Source: Megamerina dolium
Taxonomy: Eukaryota > Arthropoda > Insecta > Diptera > Megamerinidae
Reading direction: 5' to 3'
Assembly (NCBI GenBank): GCA_963854835.1
Contig: OY978528.1
Coordinates: 8,216,242 to 8,280,241 of the forward strand
Length of the DNA: 64,000 bases
Positions 10,560 through 23,133 of this stretch are shown here, piece by piece. How positions within the stretch are numbered: position 1 is the first letter of the stretch; each line of letters starts with the position of its first letter. Made by a program: the position numbers and the translations under genes. Below the pieces are notes generated by a model. That model searched no databases. It saw nothing but the letters and a program-made list of their open reading frames with translations, and was not told where the DNA came from.

Positions 10560-13451
10560 TTGACTCGTTATGAGTGCTACTGAATTATGCACGTATTGTT
10601 TTGTTACGTCTCATCGAGAATGAGGTTGGGGAAGGGATGCTGGATGCTTAATTAAAATCATTATTTGGACAAATCAAGCGCACCCCTTTACGCATATGGA
10701 ATTTTAGAAAGATGCATGTAGAGTGTCCCAAGTAGCAGAAAAAAAGAGCTGTATGGAGACGAACTGAATGGCCGGCAATTACTCCAATTTATAAAACCTC
10801 AACATTATTCTACTTAGACTAAGCGTGCTTGCGGTTGTGGTGCAGCTCAACTTTAATATTGGCTAGATTAGTCAGATAGATTACCACCAATTATCCGCAA
10901 TATACCACCTTGAGATTTATAACTACAGATTTAAGATATTGTAAAACCATGTTTTTAACCGTAAACTCCGACAGTTTTCTCAGAAATCTATATCATGTCT
11001 AATTGATTTCCTATGAAGGAAATCCTATAGAGAAAGTTTCATATAAAGTCAGAAACATTATAATGTTCAAGAATTTCAGTCGTAAATTTTTCTGAAACTG
11101 GATATGATATGCCATGGATAAATACTCATAGGATTATAATTAAGCAAATTTTAAAGTAATCGAAAAAGTAGCTCAAAATGAGTAGCAAAGAGTTATTACA
11201 AAAAGTGACCAAAAAGAGCAGAAACAGAAAATCCAGAAAACTCTGTCTGAAAAGATCCAAAAAGTATACGAAAATATCAAGATCAGGTTATCGATTATTA
11301 TGAATAAATTTTACTATGATATTTAAATCTAATAACTGCTTTCTAAGAGTATTAGTCGGCTCTTCTCTTCTCATGTTTTGATTAAGGGTGATTTTGTAAT
11401 TGGATTAGATTAGCTTAAGTTAGCAAATCGAAGATTTCTGGATCCATTGTAATACGTGTTGTGGGAAAGTTAAATCACGCTCAAGTACATAAGATCGCCG
11501 TGATGTTAAATAAACCAGTAAATGTCATCTTTGAAAACCTGTCCTATAGCAGTGATAGTGATAGTGAGTGATTTATCATTTCCTCTTACTGCACGCTTTC
11601 GAAACTACTGAGAAAGATCTTTAGAGGCTATAATAGAGTTCTCATTACTACATTGCTATAATACTTTAGGGTTTTCGTCCTACTAAGCCCTGGTAGAGTC
11701 TCAATGTTTCTTTTGTTTAGTCTTATCGGCATACTTTGAGTCGTTTCATATCCAACAGTTAAATTCCATATGTGGTTCGATTGCGTCTTTGTGGTAGACA
11801 CATTTCCATTTCTCAGCTCAATGAGCGGTTTCGATCCAAGTCTAGTGCGTTCATCAGTTTTTTCTCTACAAAGGCTGCTTTTATAGTCGGGTAACCAGCA
11901 GATTTTCATTATGTGATGTCGAATCGAACACAGGATGTTTCTGCGGTGCTCAACACACTTGTATTGAACAGTTTTAGGGTGAAATACCTTGCCCAATGTC
12001 TGGCTTTCCACACAAATGATGATTTTCGAATGACCTTAGCCAAGAAAATGCGATAAAAATTTGATACTGTCAAAAATTCGTAGGAAATAGGAGGCAATAG
12101 AGGTAATAGTAGTATCTAATTTAATTTTTTATATGCAGTAACTACAAATATTTTTAAATATTTTTATATAATATTTAAATATACCGACGGCTTTCTGATT
12201 TACTTATCAGCTATCTCTATAATTCATAAGAAACGACTTTAAAAATATATGTATACAATTATTTAATTGTAAAGTGATCTTGCCTAAAATGAGAATCAAT
12301 GATATTGTGTACATATAAAGATGAAAAAAAAAAAAAAATTCCAATTGCCTCAGGCCAAATATAAAAGAGGATTTAACTGAACAACAACAATAACGTTAGC
12401 ATTACACATATAGAATAGAAGTAAAAAGGGTAATCACCACCAAAAAAAAAAGAAAAATACAAATAAAACCCTATGTTTCAAAACCATACATATGTCAGTG
12501 AGTACTCATATAAATACAAATACTCATACAATACAAATGCATGTATGATACTATGTAGAAAATACAACTCTGCTGTTATTGTTCGTGTCATTTATTGACA
12601 TTAATTGGCAATGACATTTGCATTTGACTGATTATTATAATTGTTATTGTTATATTTCATTCATTGTCTTATTATACCATGTTGTTGTAGTTGTTGTAGT
12701 TGTTAAAGTAGCCATTGTTACATTAAAAAACAAAAAAAAAGAGGAAGGATTTATTATTATAACATACATATGCGAGTACATGTTGTTATTCATTACTATA
12801 GAAAGCAATTCTAGTTGTTGTTGTTGTTGTTGTTATTATTTTTATGGTTTAGTAACTTTAGAAACTTATACTGGCGTTTATTATTTTCATTTGATTATAG
12901 AGGGTTTCATTTCGACCATATGAAATCATAATTTTCTCATTTGTGCTTGAGTTAAATATTTATTTGTGGTTGGCTTTGCCATCACTATGCACAAATTATC
13001 ATATCTCACATCCCGCTCTAACACAGACAATGAATATGAATCGATATGCTCATACACATACGTTATATACGAGTAAGTAAATATGAAATTGAAACTTTCA
13101 TTTGCCATTATTTTATTGATGTTGTGATTTCAACAACAATAAAATGACTACTTCATTATATTTGAAGTAGTTTTAAATGTACTCCTGCAATTGTGTACAT
13201 TTTTTACTTCCCATATATACTCGTACATACTCATATTTACCATTTTTTTGTGGTATTTGTATAGTATTTCATTTTTATAAGGCGATTCATACAGACTACA
13301 GATATGTAAATAGCTCCAAGCACTGACAAGTACTTAACATCAAATTTTGTTACGATTTTAATGAGGTGATTTTAATTGTATACTTATTATAAAGTTGTAA
13401 TTAGAAGCTTTTACATACGTTTTTATTATTTGTAGAATATTTAACCTTTAT
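10560..13451. other. Unassigned DNA, no supported gene
   Basis: A minus frame of 127 codons at 11628-12011 begins at GTG, has no recognisable domain and lies in weakly repetitive sequence, so I do not call it. The rest is AT-rich with A-runs near 12320 and 12440 and a (TTG)n tract near 12815. Confidence 0.5.
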
Positions 13452-13714
13452 ATAAAAATATATGTGGCACTTATAAGCCCCGAAGGGCTCTTTGACCGAG
13501 TTTCTCTTCCATTACTGTTGTGTGTGCTAAATTTTTGGACAGTCTTAGAAGGACCTACTTATTTTAACAGGTTCCGAATGGTAGAACTCTTGCGACATCA
13601 CTTTTTCTGAGCCTTGTCGCAGAATTCTTTTAGAAGCTTTTCCATGGCAAATTGTTACTATCGAAAGAATTCCAATTGCTTTGCCGACAGGTGGGTACCG
13701 TTCGAAAGAAAAAA
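13452..13714 (-). mobile_element. tRNA-derived SINE, copy 2 (5'-truncated)
   Basis: Minus orientation. The T-rich terminus, the AGCCC/GGGCT hairpin and the body are present up to the GTACC-TTCGAAAG block, then similarity stops. The tRNA-like head is missing. Truncation at the 5' end is typical of target-primed reverse transcription. Confidence 0.8.
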
Positions 13715-14195
13715 GGAATAGTTTGGAAAGTACCTTCCGAGTGATCTAATGGTGGTTTTAACATCCTCGATATTAATGAAAACGATTCAAAAAATAGTTT
13801 TTTCGAATGATCTATTTTTTTAATTCCGTAAAAAATTGCAAATCGGATGAAAAATGACTGAGTTCACGGTTGCTAAATGACTTAAATGACCCAAGGTTTC
13901 AACGATAACTGAAAAATGGTATTGGAAGATAACTCTTCCGTCTGTTGGGCTTGACATGCTCGGAGCAGTTAATGGTCGAATGATTAATGATGGAAGACAA
14001 TATTCATTTTTTTTTGCTAATAAACCTCGGGCACATTTGCTGATGATAATTAGTTTTCAATTATAATCCCTTAATTTTATACATTTTTTTTTTGTATGGG
14101 AGCTTTCCTAAAGGGTGACAATAGTGGTTGAATTTGTTCGGAAATTTATCATAAAATTTACCAAATTCTTTACGAATCAAATGACATTAAGTCCC
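13715..14195. other. Unassigned DNA between SINE and LINE fragments
   Basis: No gene, no clear repeat match inside the window. T-runs occur near 14010 and 14085. Confidence 0.4.
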
Positions 14196-14199
14196 TCAT

Positions 14200-14660
14200 T
14201 ATTCTTGTCCTAACATATGACGCAGAAGCCTGGACAATTTCCACCATGGATGAGAAGATGCTTGGAGTTTTTGAGACAAAAATTCTGCGCAGGATCTTCG
14301 GACATACTTACGTTGATGGCGAGTACCGAATAAGGTACAATGATGAGCTGTATGAGCTATATGCTGACATTGACATAGTCAACCGATCAAAATCCAGCGG
14401 CTTCGTTGGCTGGGTTATGTCGAGCGAATGGAAGAAGATGCTCTAGCGAAGAGGGTATTTATTTCGGCACCCGCTGGGGGACGCAGAAGAAGAGGAAGTC
14501 CAAACCTTCGTTGGAAGGACCAAGTGTTGAGTAACCCGGCGGCGCTTGGAATATCCAATTGGCGCAAGCAAGCGAAGAACAGAGAAGACTGGCGCTGCAT
14601 TATATGTTCGTCCTAAATCGATCATCGATTGTTATGGCCATATAAGAAGAAGAAAATGAC
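14200..14660 (+). mobile_element. Non-LTR family X, C-terminal ORF2 and 3'UTR, frameshifted
   Basis: The plus strand reads YDAEAWTISTMDEKMLGVFE and then KILRRIFGHTYVDGEYRIRY, followed by NDELYELYADIDIV. Near 14420 the frame shifts by one and continues as GRRRRGSPNLRWKDQV and LGISNWRKQAKNREDWR. This order (AEAWT, KxLRRI, YRIRxNDELYELY, GRxRxGxPxLRWKDQ, NWRxxAxDRxxWR) is the conserved tail of a large group of insect endonuclease/reverse transcriptase retrotransposons. A short 3'UTR ends in an (AAG)n tail at about 14645-14655. The reverse transcriptase core is absent, so the copy is dead. Confidence 0.8.
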
Positions 14661-15360
14661 ATTAAATTAAATTATGATACATTTTTCCACAGTAGAGTAG
14701 TTTCCGGATTCCGATTCGCAAAATGTGGAGGAGTTTTTTGATTTTCCCTCACTTTTATTTCAATTTTGTTGGGAAGGGATTGAATTAATGGGCGTCGATA
14801 CAATATTTTACTGTTTAGAGTCTACGTGGAAGTGCTGTGAGTGAAATTCATATGAACAACAATTTTGTAGAGAAGCCCCTCTAAGTAGTACAGATAGTGG
14901 TTAATCAACTAATTAAAGAAGCATGACGTAGGAGTAAGAACAAATGCATTTCTCACAAACTAAACGTCGTGAAATCAGATAAAAGTCTGTTAACCTTGAG
15001 AAATAACCGCAGATGTTGCAGGCACTGCGACCAAAGCCCAATTACAGCACTAAAATTTATTTAACCATCCTTATGAAGGTTAGAATAGATTTCACGAGCT
15101 TTTAATGATTGAAGCTGATGGCGGATAGTCAAGCTGAAAAAGTTCAACATGATGTCTCGTCAAAACCGTACACTCGCAAAGAACGTCGTTCGATGACCAT
15201 AGGGACTAATCATCAGATAGAAGATTGATTAGCTTACAGGGACCAAGCCAAATCAATCTTGCATTTGAATTTAGGGACCCAAAATACGTATCGTCTGTTT
15301 ACCACGGTCTGCTGGACCTGAAGGCTGCAGCTTGTTCATGTTGCTGTATTATTTGTAAAT
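14661..15360. other. Unassigned DNA
   Basis: No frame with a recognisable product and no repeat match that I can name. Confidence 0.4.
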
Positions 15361-15759
15361 AGAAGAAATACATTGGGTGCCGTAGCTCAGTGGTTAGTGT
15401 GTTCGCCTTCTGATCTGTAGGTCGTGGTTCAATCCCCGGCTGATGCATAACAAATTTAATATCGATAAGATTTTTCTTTCGAACGGTACCCACCTGTCGT
15501 CAAGCAATTGGCAATTCTTCCGACAGTAACAACTTGTCATGAAAAAGCTTCTAAAAAAAAAAAAAGAAAAATAAAGAACTCTGTGACAAAGCTCAGAAAA
15601 AGTGATGTCACAGGTGTTCTGCCGTTCAGAACCGGCTAAAATAAGTAGGTCCCTTCTAATACTGTCCAAAATTTAAGACGCACAACAGTAATGGAAGAGA
15701 AGCTCGGCCAATGAGCTTTAAGTGCCACATATTTATTTTTTTTTAGAAGAAATACATTG
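15361..15759 (+). mobile_element. tRNA-derived SINE, copy 3, with perfect target-site duplication
   Basis: The element at 15376-15744 is bounded by the perfect 15-bp repeat AGAAGAAATACATTG (15361-15375 and 15745-15759). The head reads TGCCGTAGCTCAGTGGTTAG (A box TAGCTCAGTGG) and, about 35 nt on, GTGGTTCAATCCCC (B box). The body holds the blocks ATTGGCAATTCTTCCGACAG, AAAAGTGATGTCACAG and GCACAACAGTAATGG. In this copy the hairpin has lost its core (GAGCTTTAAG remains). It ends CACATATTTATTTTTTTT. The exact duplication makes this the cleanest copy for defining the ends. Confidence 0.95.
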
Positions 15760-18004
15760 AAATGATTACACGATGACAATTTTGTCGCTAGTTTATCAAA
15801 ATCAATATGCATGGTGAAAGTTTTTCAACACGTGAAGAGGCCATGCTTCTAAGACCCGCACTTGAGAGTGGAATAAATGTTTGGACAATTGGTTTCTATG
15901 AATGCGAAAGTGAAGAAAACTTTTCTTAAATAAAATTAAATTCTATATAAAATATCTGTTTCTTCTGTGTATTTAGTCGACGTTTGATATGAATCGAATT
16001 CCAAATAGTTTCCATATAAAAACAATTAATAAAATTCATTAATCTTAATATTAATTCTGAGCAAAAAGTTTTACAAATTTTTTGAAAAATATATATAGCA
16101 AAACAGTATAAATTATTTTTCTGTCAAAATGTCAAAGAGACCTAAAGAAAGTGTGTATAAAAATCCATTTAGAAAATGTTCAATCAATCACAATGGCAAT
16201 GCGTGGTTAAAAAACAATGCCATGTTTTGAAATCACATGTGAACGATCTAAACTAAATAAACAAACACTTTTATTCATCTACAAAAATCCACTGACAATA
16301 TATTATTATTAAATTGTTATTATCCTTAAGACCCTATATAAAAATATCCTTATAAAAACACACACACAAACACATGCGTTCATCATTGTTGTTTATGATT
16401 TTATAGACGACCACAAAAATGGGTAAAACATACGACATTAAAAAGGATATTTTGAAAATAAAATATCCACCAAATTGACCGACCACCACCACCACAATAA
16501 AGTGAATGAAGAATGAAAATAAAATTAATGTTCATTTATGTAATATATAGTACGTACATATGTATACATCGTTATAATGAAATTGAGGTATTATTACACA
16601 TCACCTACACAATATGCTATTTTGGTAGAGGAACACAGTTTATTAAAGTGATGTTAGACTTTGTATTTTCACGTACGTGTCCTTGTGGTCAAATGTTGGA
16701 CTATGCGTGTTATTTTGAAAATATTTTTTATTTCGCTTCATACGTTCATTGTGCGTAGTTTTATTTTTTTTTTTATTGAAGAGGAATAAAATTCTTTGTT
16801 TTTTTTTTGTTATCTTTGCTTAAGAATGAAAAAGAGTCCAGAAGCATTTTATCGACATGTATATAAATGGTTATAAAATGTCCTTTTCTATTGAACCGAT
16901 AATAATGCCAACGAGCATGATGTCAAAAATGAATGAATGAATAAAGATTGGTGATACTTCAGAGGACGATGAACAAAAAAAATAATAATAATGATAATAC
17001 CTAATAATAAACTGCAGATCACTACAAGTGCTACAAGTAGGATCAGTTTTTATTTCTTTTTAGTTTCCTTTAATTTGCAATTGTTACAATGAGACAAAAA
17101 AAAAAAGAGATCTTGCTTTTTAATATCATTTTGTTGTTGTTGTTTATTGCAAAGCGAAATAAATTGGCGGTAATTTTGCTTTGAACCTACCTTTGACAAA
17201 GCGTAATGTCCTTAGGTTAGATTATTTTTGAAATCTTATTATTTGTACTCCCTTAAGCAGTTTTAATGTTTTCTCTTAATGTCGAGTATTGAATTTTATT
17301 TTCTTGACTTTCAGCTTAGCACAGTATAAGGTAAAATATTTCATAAGATAGTTGAAATATCCTTTTGTGCATACAATAGAAATATGTGCTTAATAAGATT
17401 TTAAAACATCCCCTTGGACAAGGCAAAGAAACTTTTAGAAACTTAAGATTTCAATGATATGAAGCTAGTTGACCTGAAGAGAAAATCTGGCTTTTATGAG
17501 AGGGGCTCCGACACACCCTTCCAAGATCCTATGGCTGACTTCATATGAAGAGGGAGATGTGTAACTATGCTGATATCGTAATTAAAGCCGTCTAATCACA
17601 GAGATTATTTTTTTTTTCAATATCTAATGTTTTCTAGTGCGCAAAGAAAACTCATGATGTATTAGAGAGCTCTAGGTCCGGACCCTCAGCAGTTTCAATT
17701 TATCAGACGATTTGTCAGAACTTGTAATTAAGGAACCGTTGGGTGTTCTGAAAACTTGGAATGTGTTAGATGGTTTCTGCCCCAAACTGTTAGTTATTTC
17801 GTTTCAACCGATGATTTGTTCTTTTTACGGATTTGCTTTAGTAGTTTAAATTTCAACCCATCAAAGAGAGTTGTCGTCTTGCACGAAATCACAAATTGAA
17901 TTGAAACTTTTCACTCCTTGAGATCGCCAAGTCACCAATGTATTTCAGTAAAGAGACCAAAATATCTATTATAGATAATGGAATATTTAAACAACCCCAA
18001 TAGA
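15760..18004. other. AT-rich noncoding DNA
   Basis: No supported gene or element. T- and A-runs occur near 16770, 16800 and 17097. Confidence 0.5.
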
Positions 18005-18168
18005 CTCAGAAAATATGATGTCACAAAGGTTCTGCCGTTCGGAACCGGCCAAATTCATTAGGCCTCTTCTAATACTGTCCAAAATTTAACACGCACAACA
18101 GTACTGGAAAGGAAGTTTGGCCAATGAGCCCTTCGGGACTTATAAGTACAACATATAATTTTTTAAAG
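18005..18168 (+). mobile_element. tRNA-derived SINE, copy 4 (3' third only)
   Basis: Matches the shared body from CAGAAAATATGATGTCAC through GCCGTTCGGAACCGGC to the hairpin, here AGCCC-TTCG-GGACT with one broken pair, and a degraded terminus. Head and first half are missing. Confidence 0.8.
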
Positions 18169-21100
18169 CCTTTGGAATTTAATATCCTAACAACAATGAA
18201 AGTGATGAAAAACTGCCGCGAATATGTGTCGCAATGGCTGAGCGGTATAACCTGATTAGACTTGCAGAGCCGAAGAGAAGGAAAAGTAGAGTCTTTTCAC
18301 AGATCTACAGTATACTTACATACTCACTTATGTCGTCATTACAACCGATTTGGCATAATTATGTCCGAATGTTGTCTGAAAAGTCAATGTCCTCTATTTT
18401 TCGCACATTGGCGCGGATTAGGAAGTCAAAGTGTTGGCAGATTTCTGATCTGAAGTGGAAAATGTTTGGGATTTCGTTCCATATGTAAGTTCACGCATAA
18501 GGTCAAAACTTTCTTTGAGAAGGATGTAACCTCTTCCAGTATTAAACTCGTGTATCGCACAATATTTCGAAATGGACGCAGTGCCATAGACAGCAAGTGT
18601 CTAGCCCTCACCAATTTAATCTAATCTCAGGTCACGCATTATGACCGATTTGTGGAGTGACGTTTTCTTTCTGCGAGAAACCGGTCGATATCTGAATTTC
18701 TAACTTTGATTCAAGTAGAGGTGATCACTTTGTAAACTATCGAAAGCGGCTTAATGATTAACAAATCGGGGCAATGGGTTTCAAAATGTCTTCTTTCTGG
18801 GTCTTCTTCAAGACTAAGTATAATGTGAGAAGCTGGTCGATCATCAATGTATTTAATATATCACTGCACTAGCAGAATTGTTAGTGGTATAGCCATTTAA
18901 GAGGTGTTCCCTCTATAGGTTCAAAATACACTGAAATTTTCATCACAATAAAAAGAGACTGCGAGATTGTAAGCACCAATTCTAAATAGAGAATATTTGA
19001 GACATATTTTTGTCTGAAACCAACTTGGCCTTAACACAATTTTGTCCATTTTTCTATGTACTCACGTTTTTTTGTCTGTGACAGCATTAAGACTGTTCTA
19101 ATTATACCACCCGTTTGTCAGAAGATGGTGCTAACCGATTGCCTTCTTAGCATATGTCCACTAAGCGCATGTCTCATCAAGGTGGAGGGAGAGCATTTTC
19201 TGTCTCTGAAGATCGCTGTTTGCTAACGTTCAGCTATCTCTATGTGGGACTTCGTTTTTTGTGAACTAGGGCTCCAACAAGGTAGTGATCCCCAAATCGA
19301 TGCTGGCACAATGGATCGATTTCACGCTAATTATACTGGAAGCATGCCTTCCGTCAATGTCTGCTGCTTTACGGATGTCAATATATTGTAATCTGCTACT
19401 AATAATCATTATACGTTAATAATAAGAACTAAGGAGATTCACTGGGGACCACTTAAGCTGTAGATTTGCCTTCCAATTTCATTTCAATAATTTCAAGCAT
19501 GTTTATTTTCAAGATTGTAACAGAGGTAAAGGTGACAGGAATTATATATAAAAAGGATAATTTGTCAAATGACATACATACATTCATATGTAAGCTGTTA
19601 GATTAGTATAATAGCTACATATAAGTGTCTTTCATTTATATTCATTATTTATTTAATTTTATATAATATTGCATTTATTTGTTCTTTTAACATTCTTAAT
19701 TCTTATTTCTTACTTTTTTTTTTGCCATAACAATTTCAATTGTATACATTTTTTTTTTGTATTCAATATATATTTTCTGTTTTCTCTTATTATTTTATTG
19801 CCATTATTTTTGAGATTTTTTTTTTTGTATAAAAATAATAAAAATAAAAAAACTAAGAACTAAGAAATCCATTCATAGCTTTATTCATTCATTCACACTC
19901 ATTCATCGATCACAGTGCACTACTAATGTGTATTGTTTTTCTTTTGTGCTCATCACTTAAGACTCTCTTGATTTTTGAAAACAAAGCAAAAATAAAATTG
20001 ATCGTGTCGTCGGTTTGTCTGGTATTCGTACATACATGAAATGTATATGTATAAAATCAATGCATAATCGTTTGTTCATATATCGTAACTATGCAAGTTG
20101 ACATTACTTTTTCGTAAAGATTTTCAAAAGAAGCAAAAAAATATAAATTCTTTACAATTATAGTGGCACAAAAACACTACCACCTATATCTGCCTATTTA
20201 AGGATTTTTAATTGTCCTTTATTCGATCTAATGCCAAAGTGTGATATTGTGTATTGCTGAAAAAAAAAAGGACACACTTACGAATTTATAAAAGACAAAT
20301 ACATTCTCTCATTGTTGTTGGTGATCTATGTTATGTAGTATGAATCTATAAGAATAATAAAGAATAGTACAAGAGAAGAGGAAAACAAACCAATAATAAT
20401 ATTTGATCGACTGTTAAGTGGCAATAAAATATTCCTTCGATCGATCCTTCTTCGATCGTTATGCTCTTGTTGTCATATAATTGTGTTAATTGTGTAATAT
20501 TCGTTGTTCTATACAGTCGATACTAAATGGAGGTGGATACTTCAATTGTATTCTTCATGATCAACTACATACTCAATTCAATACTTTTGGCTTCTGCTTA
20601 ATTGCCATGTTCAATTGCTATTACAAGGATTTATAAGGATATTTTTTGCATTTTTTCTTTTTTTTTTTTTTTTTGAGTAAATTTTTATAATTCTTTGAAA
20701 TTTCTTTTCTATTATTTTATATACTCGTATTACATTTATTTTTATATAAATACTTGCGCAAAAAAAAATAAAAAAATTGAAAAATATTCTTCATTCATTA
20801 AATGATGAAATATAATTTCACCAACAGATGTTCAATACATTTTTTTGCACTATATTTTTTCTTTTGGGCGTTTGTTAGTCTCGTGCGTTTTTCTTCAGAA
20901 CAATCGCCGTTTCGCTTGGTCCACTTAACGTTTGCCCATTATAGAGCAGCGCAAGTAAAGCTGCTGTCCTTTTTTTTTTTTGTGTGCATATCGTCCATTT
21001 CCGTTGCTCTTTTCAATTTTCTTTGTATGCAATTTTACAAATGATTGAATTCTTACAATTGCACGATTAATTTCAAGATCTTTAGTTTTTTTTTTCTTTC

Positions 21101-21608
21101 GCCTCTATTGATCGTGCAATTGATCTTTTTGTAAAATTTTGTAAATACCCAATGGACACGTGTAGTGAGTTATTTATGGAAATGAAATTAACTATTAGAA
21201 ATAACAAAAAAAAAAAAAAATAAATAAATGAATAAAATATTAAAAAAAAAAAAAAATTGTGTCTAATACAAGAGTATCTAGGAAATATTTATTTCATAAT
21301 TGATTTCAAAAAAAAAAAAAATTTACCTGAAAATTTAAATTATATTTAAAATGGAATAATTATAATACACAAAATAAAATTTTTACGAGAGATGCACAAT
21401 TGAATATATGTTAATCTACCTCTACTCACTTCAAATAGGAATTTGTCATAAGGCGTGGGATTTTTTAGTTTATTTCATTTTAATTTCATTGACACCGAAG
21501 CTTAGTTACTCTGCAATATGAAAAATAGTGCAAAATGCTTTCGAAAAATCATACTTTTGGATTGGAGGTAGGCATGGTCTTCTATCGATAGTGTCGATTT
21601 TCAAATAT
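18169..21608. other. Unassigned DNA; left part possibly old transposon, right part AT-rich
   Basis: Positions 18170-19450 are less AT-rich than the surroundings, and the open frames at 18234-18488 (+) and 18426-18614 (-) overlap there. I recognise no domain, so decayed transposon DNA is only a guess. From 19500 on, the sequence is dominated by T- and A-runs (20650, 20970, 21210, 21240, 21308). A 12-bp inverted repeat lies at 21056-21121. Confidence 0.35.
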
Positions 21609-22476
21609 CGATGGCAATCCCAGAACTACCCGACCTAAGAAAGAAAACAACAAAATTTTTCTTTATTTCTCAACATAATCTCCTTTCAGCTATATACGCT
21701 TTTCCCAGCGATATTCTATAGTTTTGATACCCTGTTTATAGTATGAACTGTCTAGCTCATTAAAATTGCCATCTACCGCAGACTCCACATCTTCATTGTT
21801 TGCAAATCTTTTCTACAACCAAACCATTTTTGTTTTTTTGAAATTTGTAAATAGAAAATAATCCGAAGGAGCTAAATCTGGCGAAGCAATTCGAGCTATA
21901 ACTCATTGATTTTGGCCATCACAATAGCGGATGTGTGAACTGGTGTTTTTGTTCTATTGTGAGCAAATGCGGCACCCATCTTGCACACAGCTTTTTCATC
22001 TCCAATATGATGTATAGCACTTTTTGAAATGCCTGTAATTTCACCTAGCTGACGCACCTTCAGCCGGCGATCAACCAATACCATTTTGTGGATTTTTTAA
22101 CAGTTTCTGCCACCTGGCCACCTCAAATGGTCGACCAGCTCGTACAACCACGTTTAAACTCTGCCACTCAATATTTTATGGTCGTAAACGAAGGAGCAGA
22201 CTCCCACAGAGTAGAATCTAGATCGGCTTTAATATTCGTTGGACTGAGACCTTTCAAATAAAAGTATTGAATTACATAGCGGTGACCAATTTTTTCACTA
22301 AGGTCGTTAACTTTCGATGGCTTCAAAAAAAAAAAAAAAAAAAAATATTAAACAACGTGGCCCTTGAAACTTAAAACACATGTTTTAAAAGGTTGGCACT
22401 TTTCACCAAAATACTTTTTTTTTAAACTACTTCCGCCATCTATATGTCAGGTCGGATAGTTCTGGGACCACCCTCG
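21609..22476 (-). mobile_element. mariner-family element with internal deletion (copy M1)
   Basis: The right terminal repeat, ending CCCTCG at 22476 beside TA, contains GATAGTTCTGGGAC. The left end carries the matching TCCCAGAACTACCCGACC. The minus strand encodes pieces of a DD34D transposase: LKVRQLGEITGISKSAIHHI (helix-turn-helix region), then in another frame CARWVPRLLT, then HTSAIVMAKINEL. About 390 bp covering the first catalytic Asp region are missing between the last two. Frameshifts and an A-run at 22327-22345 add further damage. The deletion junction is the same as in 33077-33956. Confidence 0.85.
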
Positions 22477-22478
22477 TA

Positions 22479-23103
22479 CTTCCATTTACTTGAATACAAC
22501 GGCTTTAGTATATGTATGATCGTGAGATTGCTCAGATTGCTCATTCGAATAAATCAATTTTCGAATTAGTCCATCAGGTTGGCACACTCCATTGGATACC
22601 CTATTCCCATCCAAATATGGGAAATTGATAGCAGATATGAAGATAGTGGTTTGCGTCATAGATGCGTCACATCATCAAATGATGTCTATATTCCTATATG
22701 TGAGTGGGTGTCAATATCAAGAACAGCTGTATAAACTAATCATTAGAACGTCATTTCTATCTCAAACAAAAAACATTTGTTCACAAGACTACACATTACA
22801 CTTCAGTTGGCCAACCAATTGGGTGACATAAATTTGCGTGATTCAAAAATTTTTATGCTAGGCTTAAATTTTAGTAAAACAAAGATCTTCGTTTTCAATG
22901 CAGTTTTAAAAGGCATCAGCTAGTTATTGCCTTTTAAGTGGGTCAAGTTAGTTAGCACAACAAAAAAAAATATATTTTTTGCATTACAAATTATAATTTT
23001 TTAAGATTTTTTTGTTATGAAAACGAAATATTTTGAATAAATATTGCAATATATAACAAAAATAATTTCTGATCAATATTAATACTCAAGTCGATCTATA
23101 AAA
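22479..23103. other. Unassigned AT-rich DNA downstream of the protease gene
   Basis: No supported gene. The frame at 22592-22831 (+) has no recognisable product. Confidence 0.4.
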
Positions 23104-23109
23104 TTTATT
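23104..23109 (-). terminator. Poly(A) signal of the protease gene
   Basis: AATAAA on the minus strand, 25 nt past the stop codon of the serine protease. It is the only canonical signal close to the stop. Confidence 0.7.
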
Positions 23110-23133
23110 AATTTTTTTTGTATTCACATTAAA

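Noticed and set aside
11628..12011. 127-codon minus-strand frame
   Set aside because: It begins at GTG, not ATG, has no recognisable domain or splice context, and an overlapping shorter frame is equally open. No coding call is justified.
15376..15450. A genuine tRNA gene (pol III A and B boxes present)
   Set aside because: The acceptor and anticodon stems do not close into a proper cloverleaf, the same head recurs on other copies with a common 300-bp body, and target duplications flank the whole unit. It is a SINE head.
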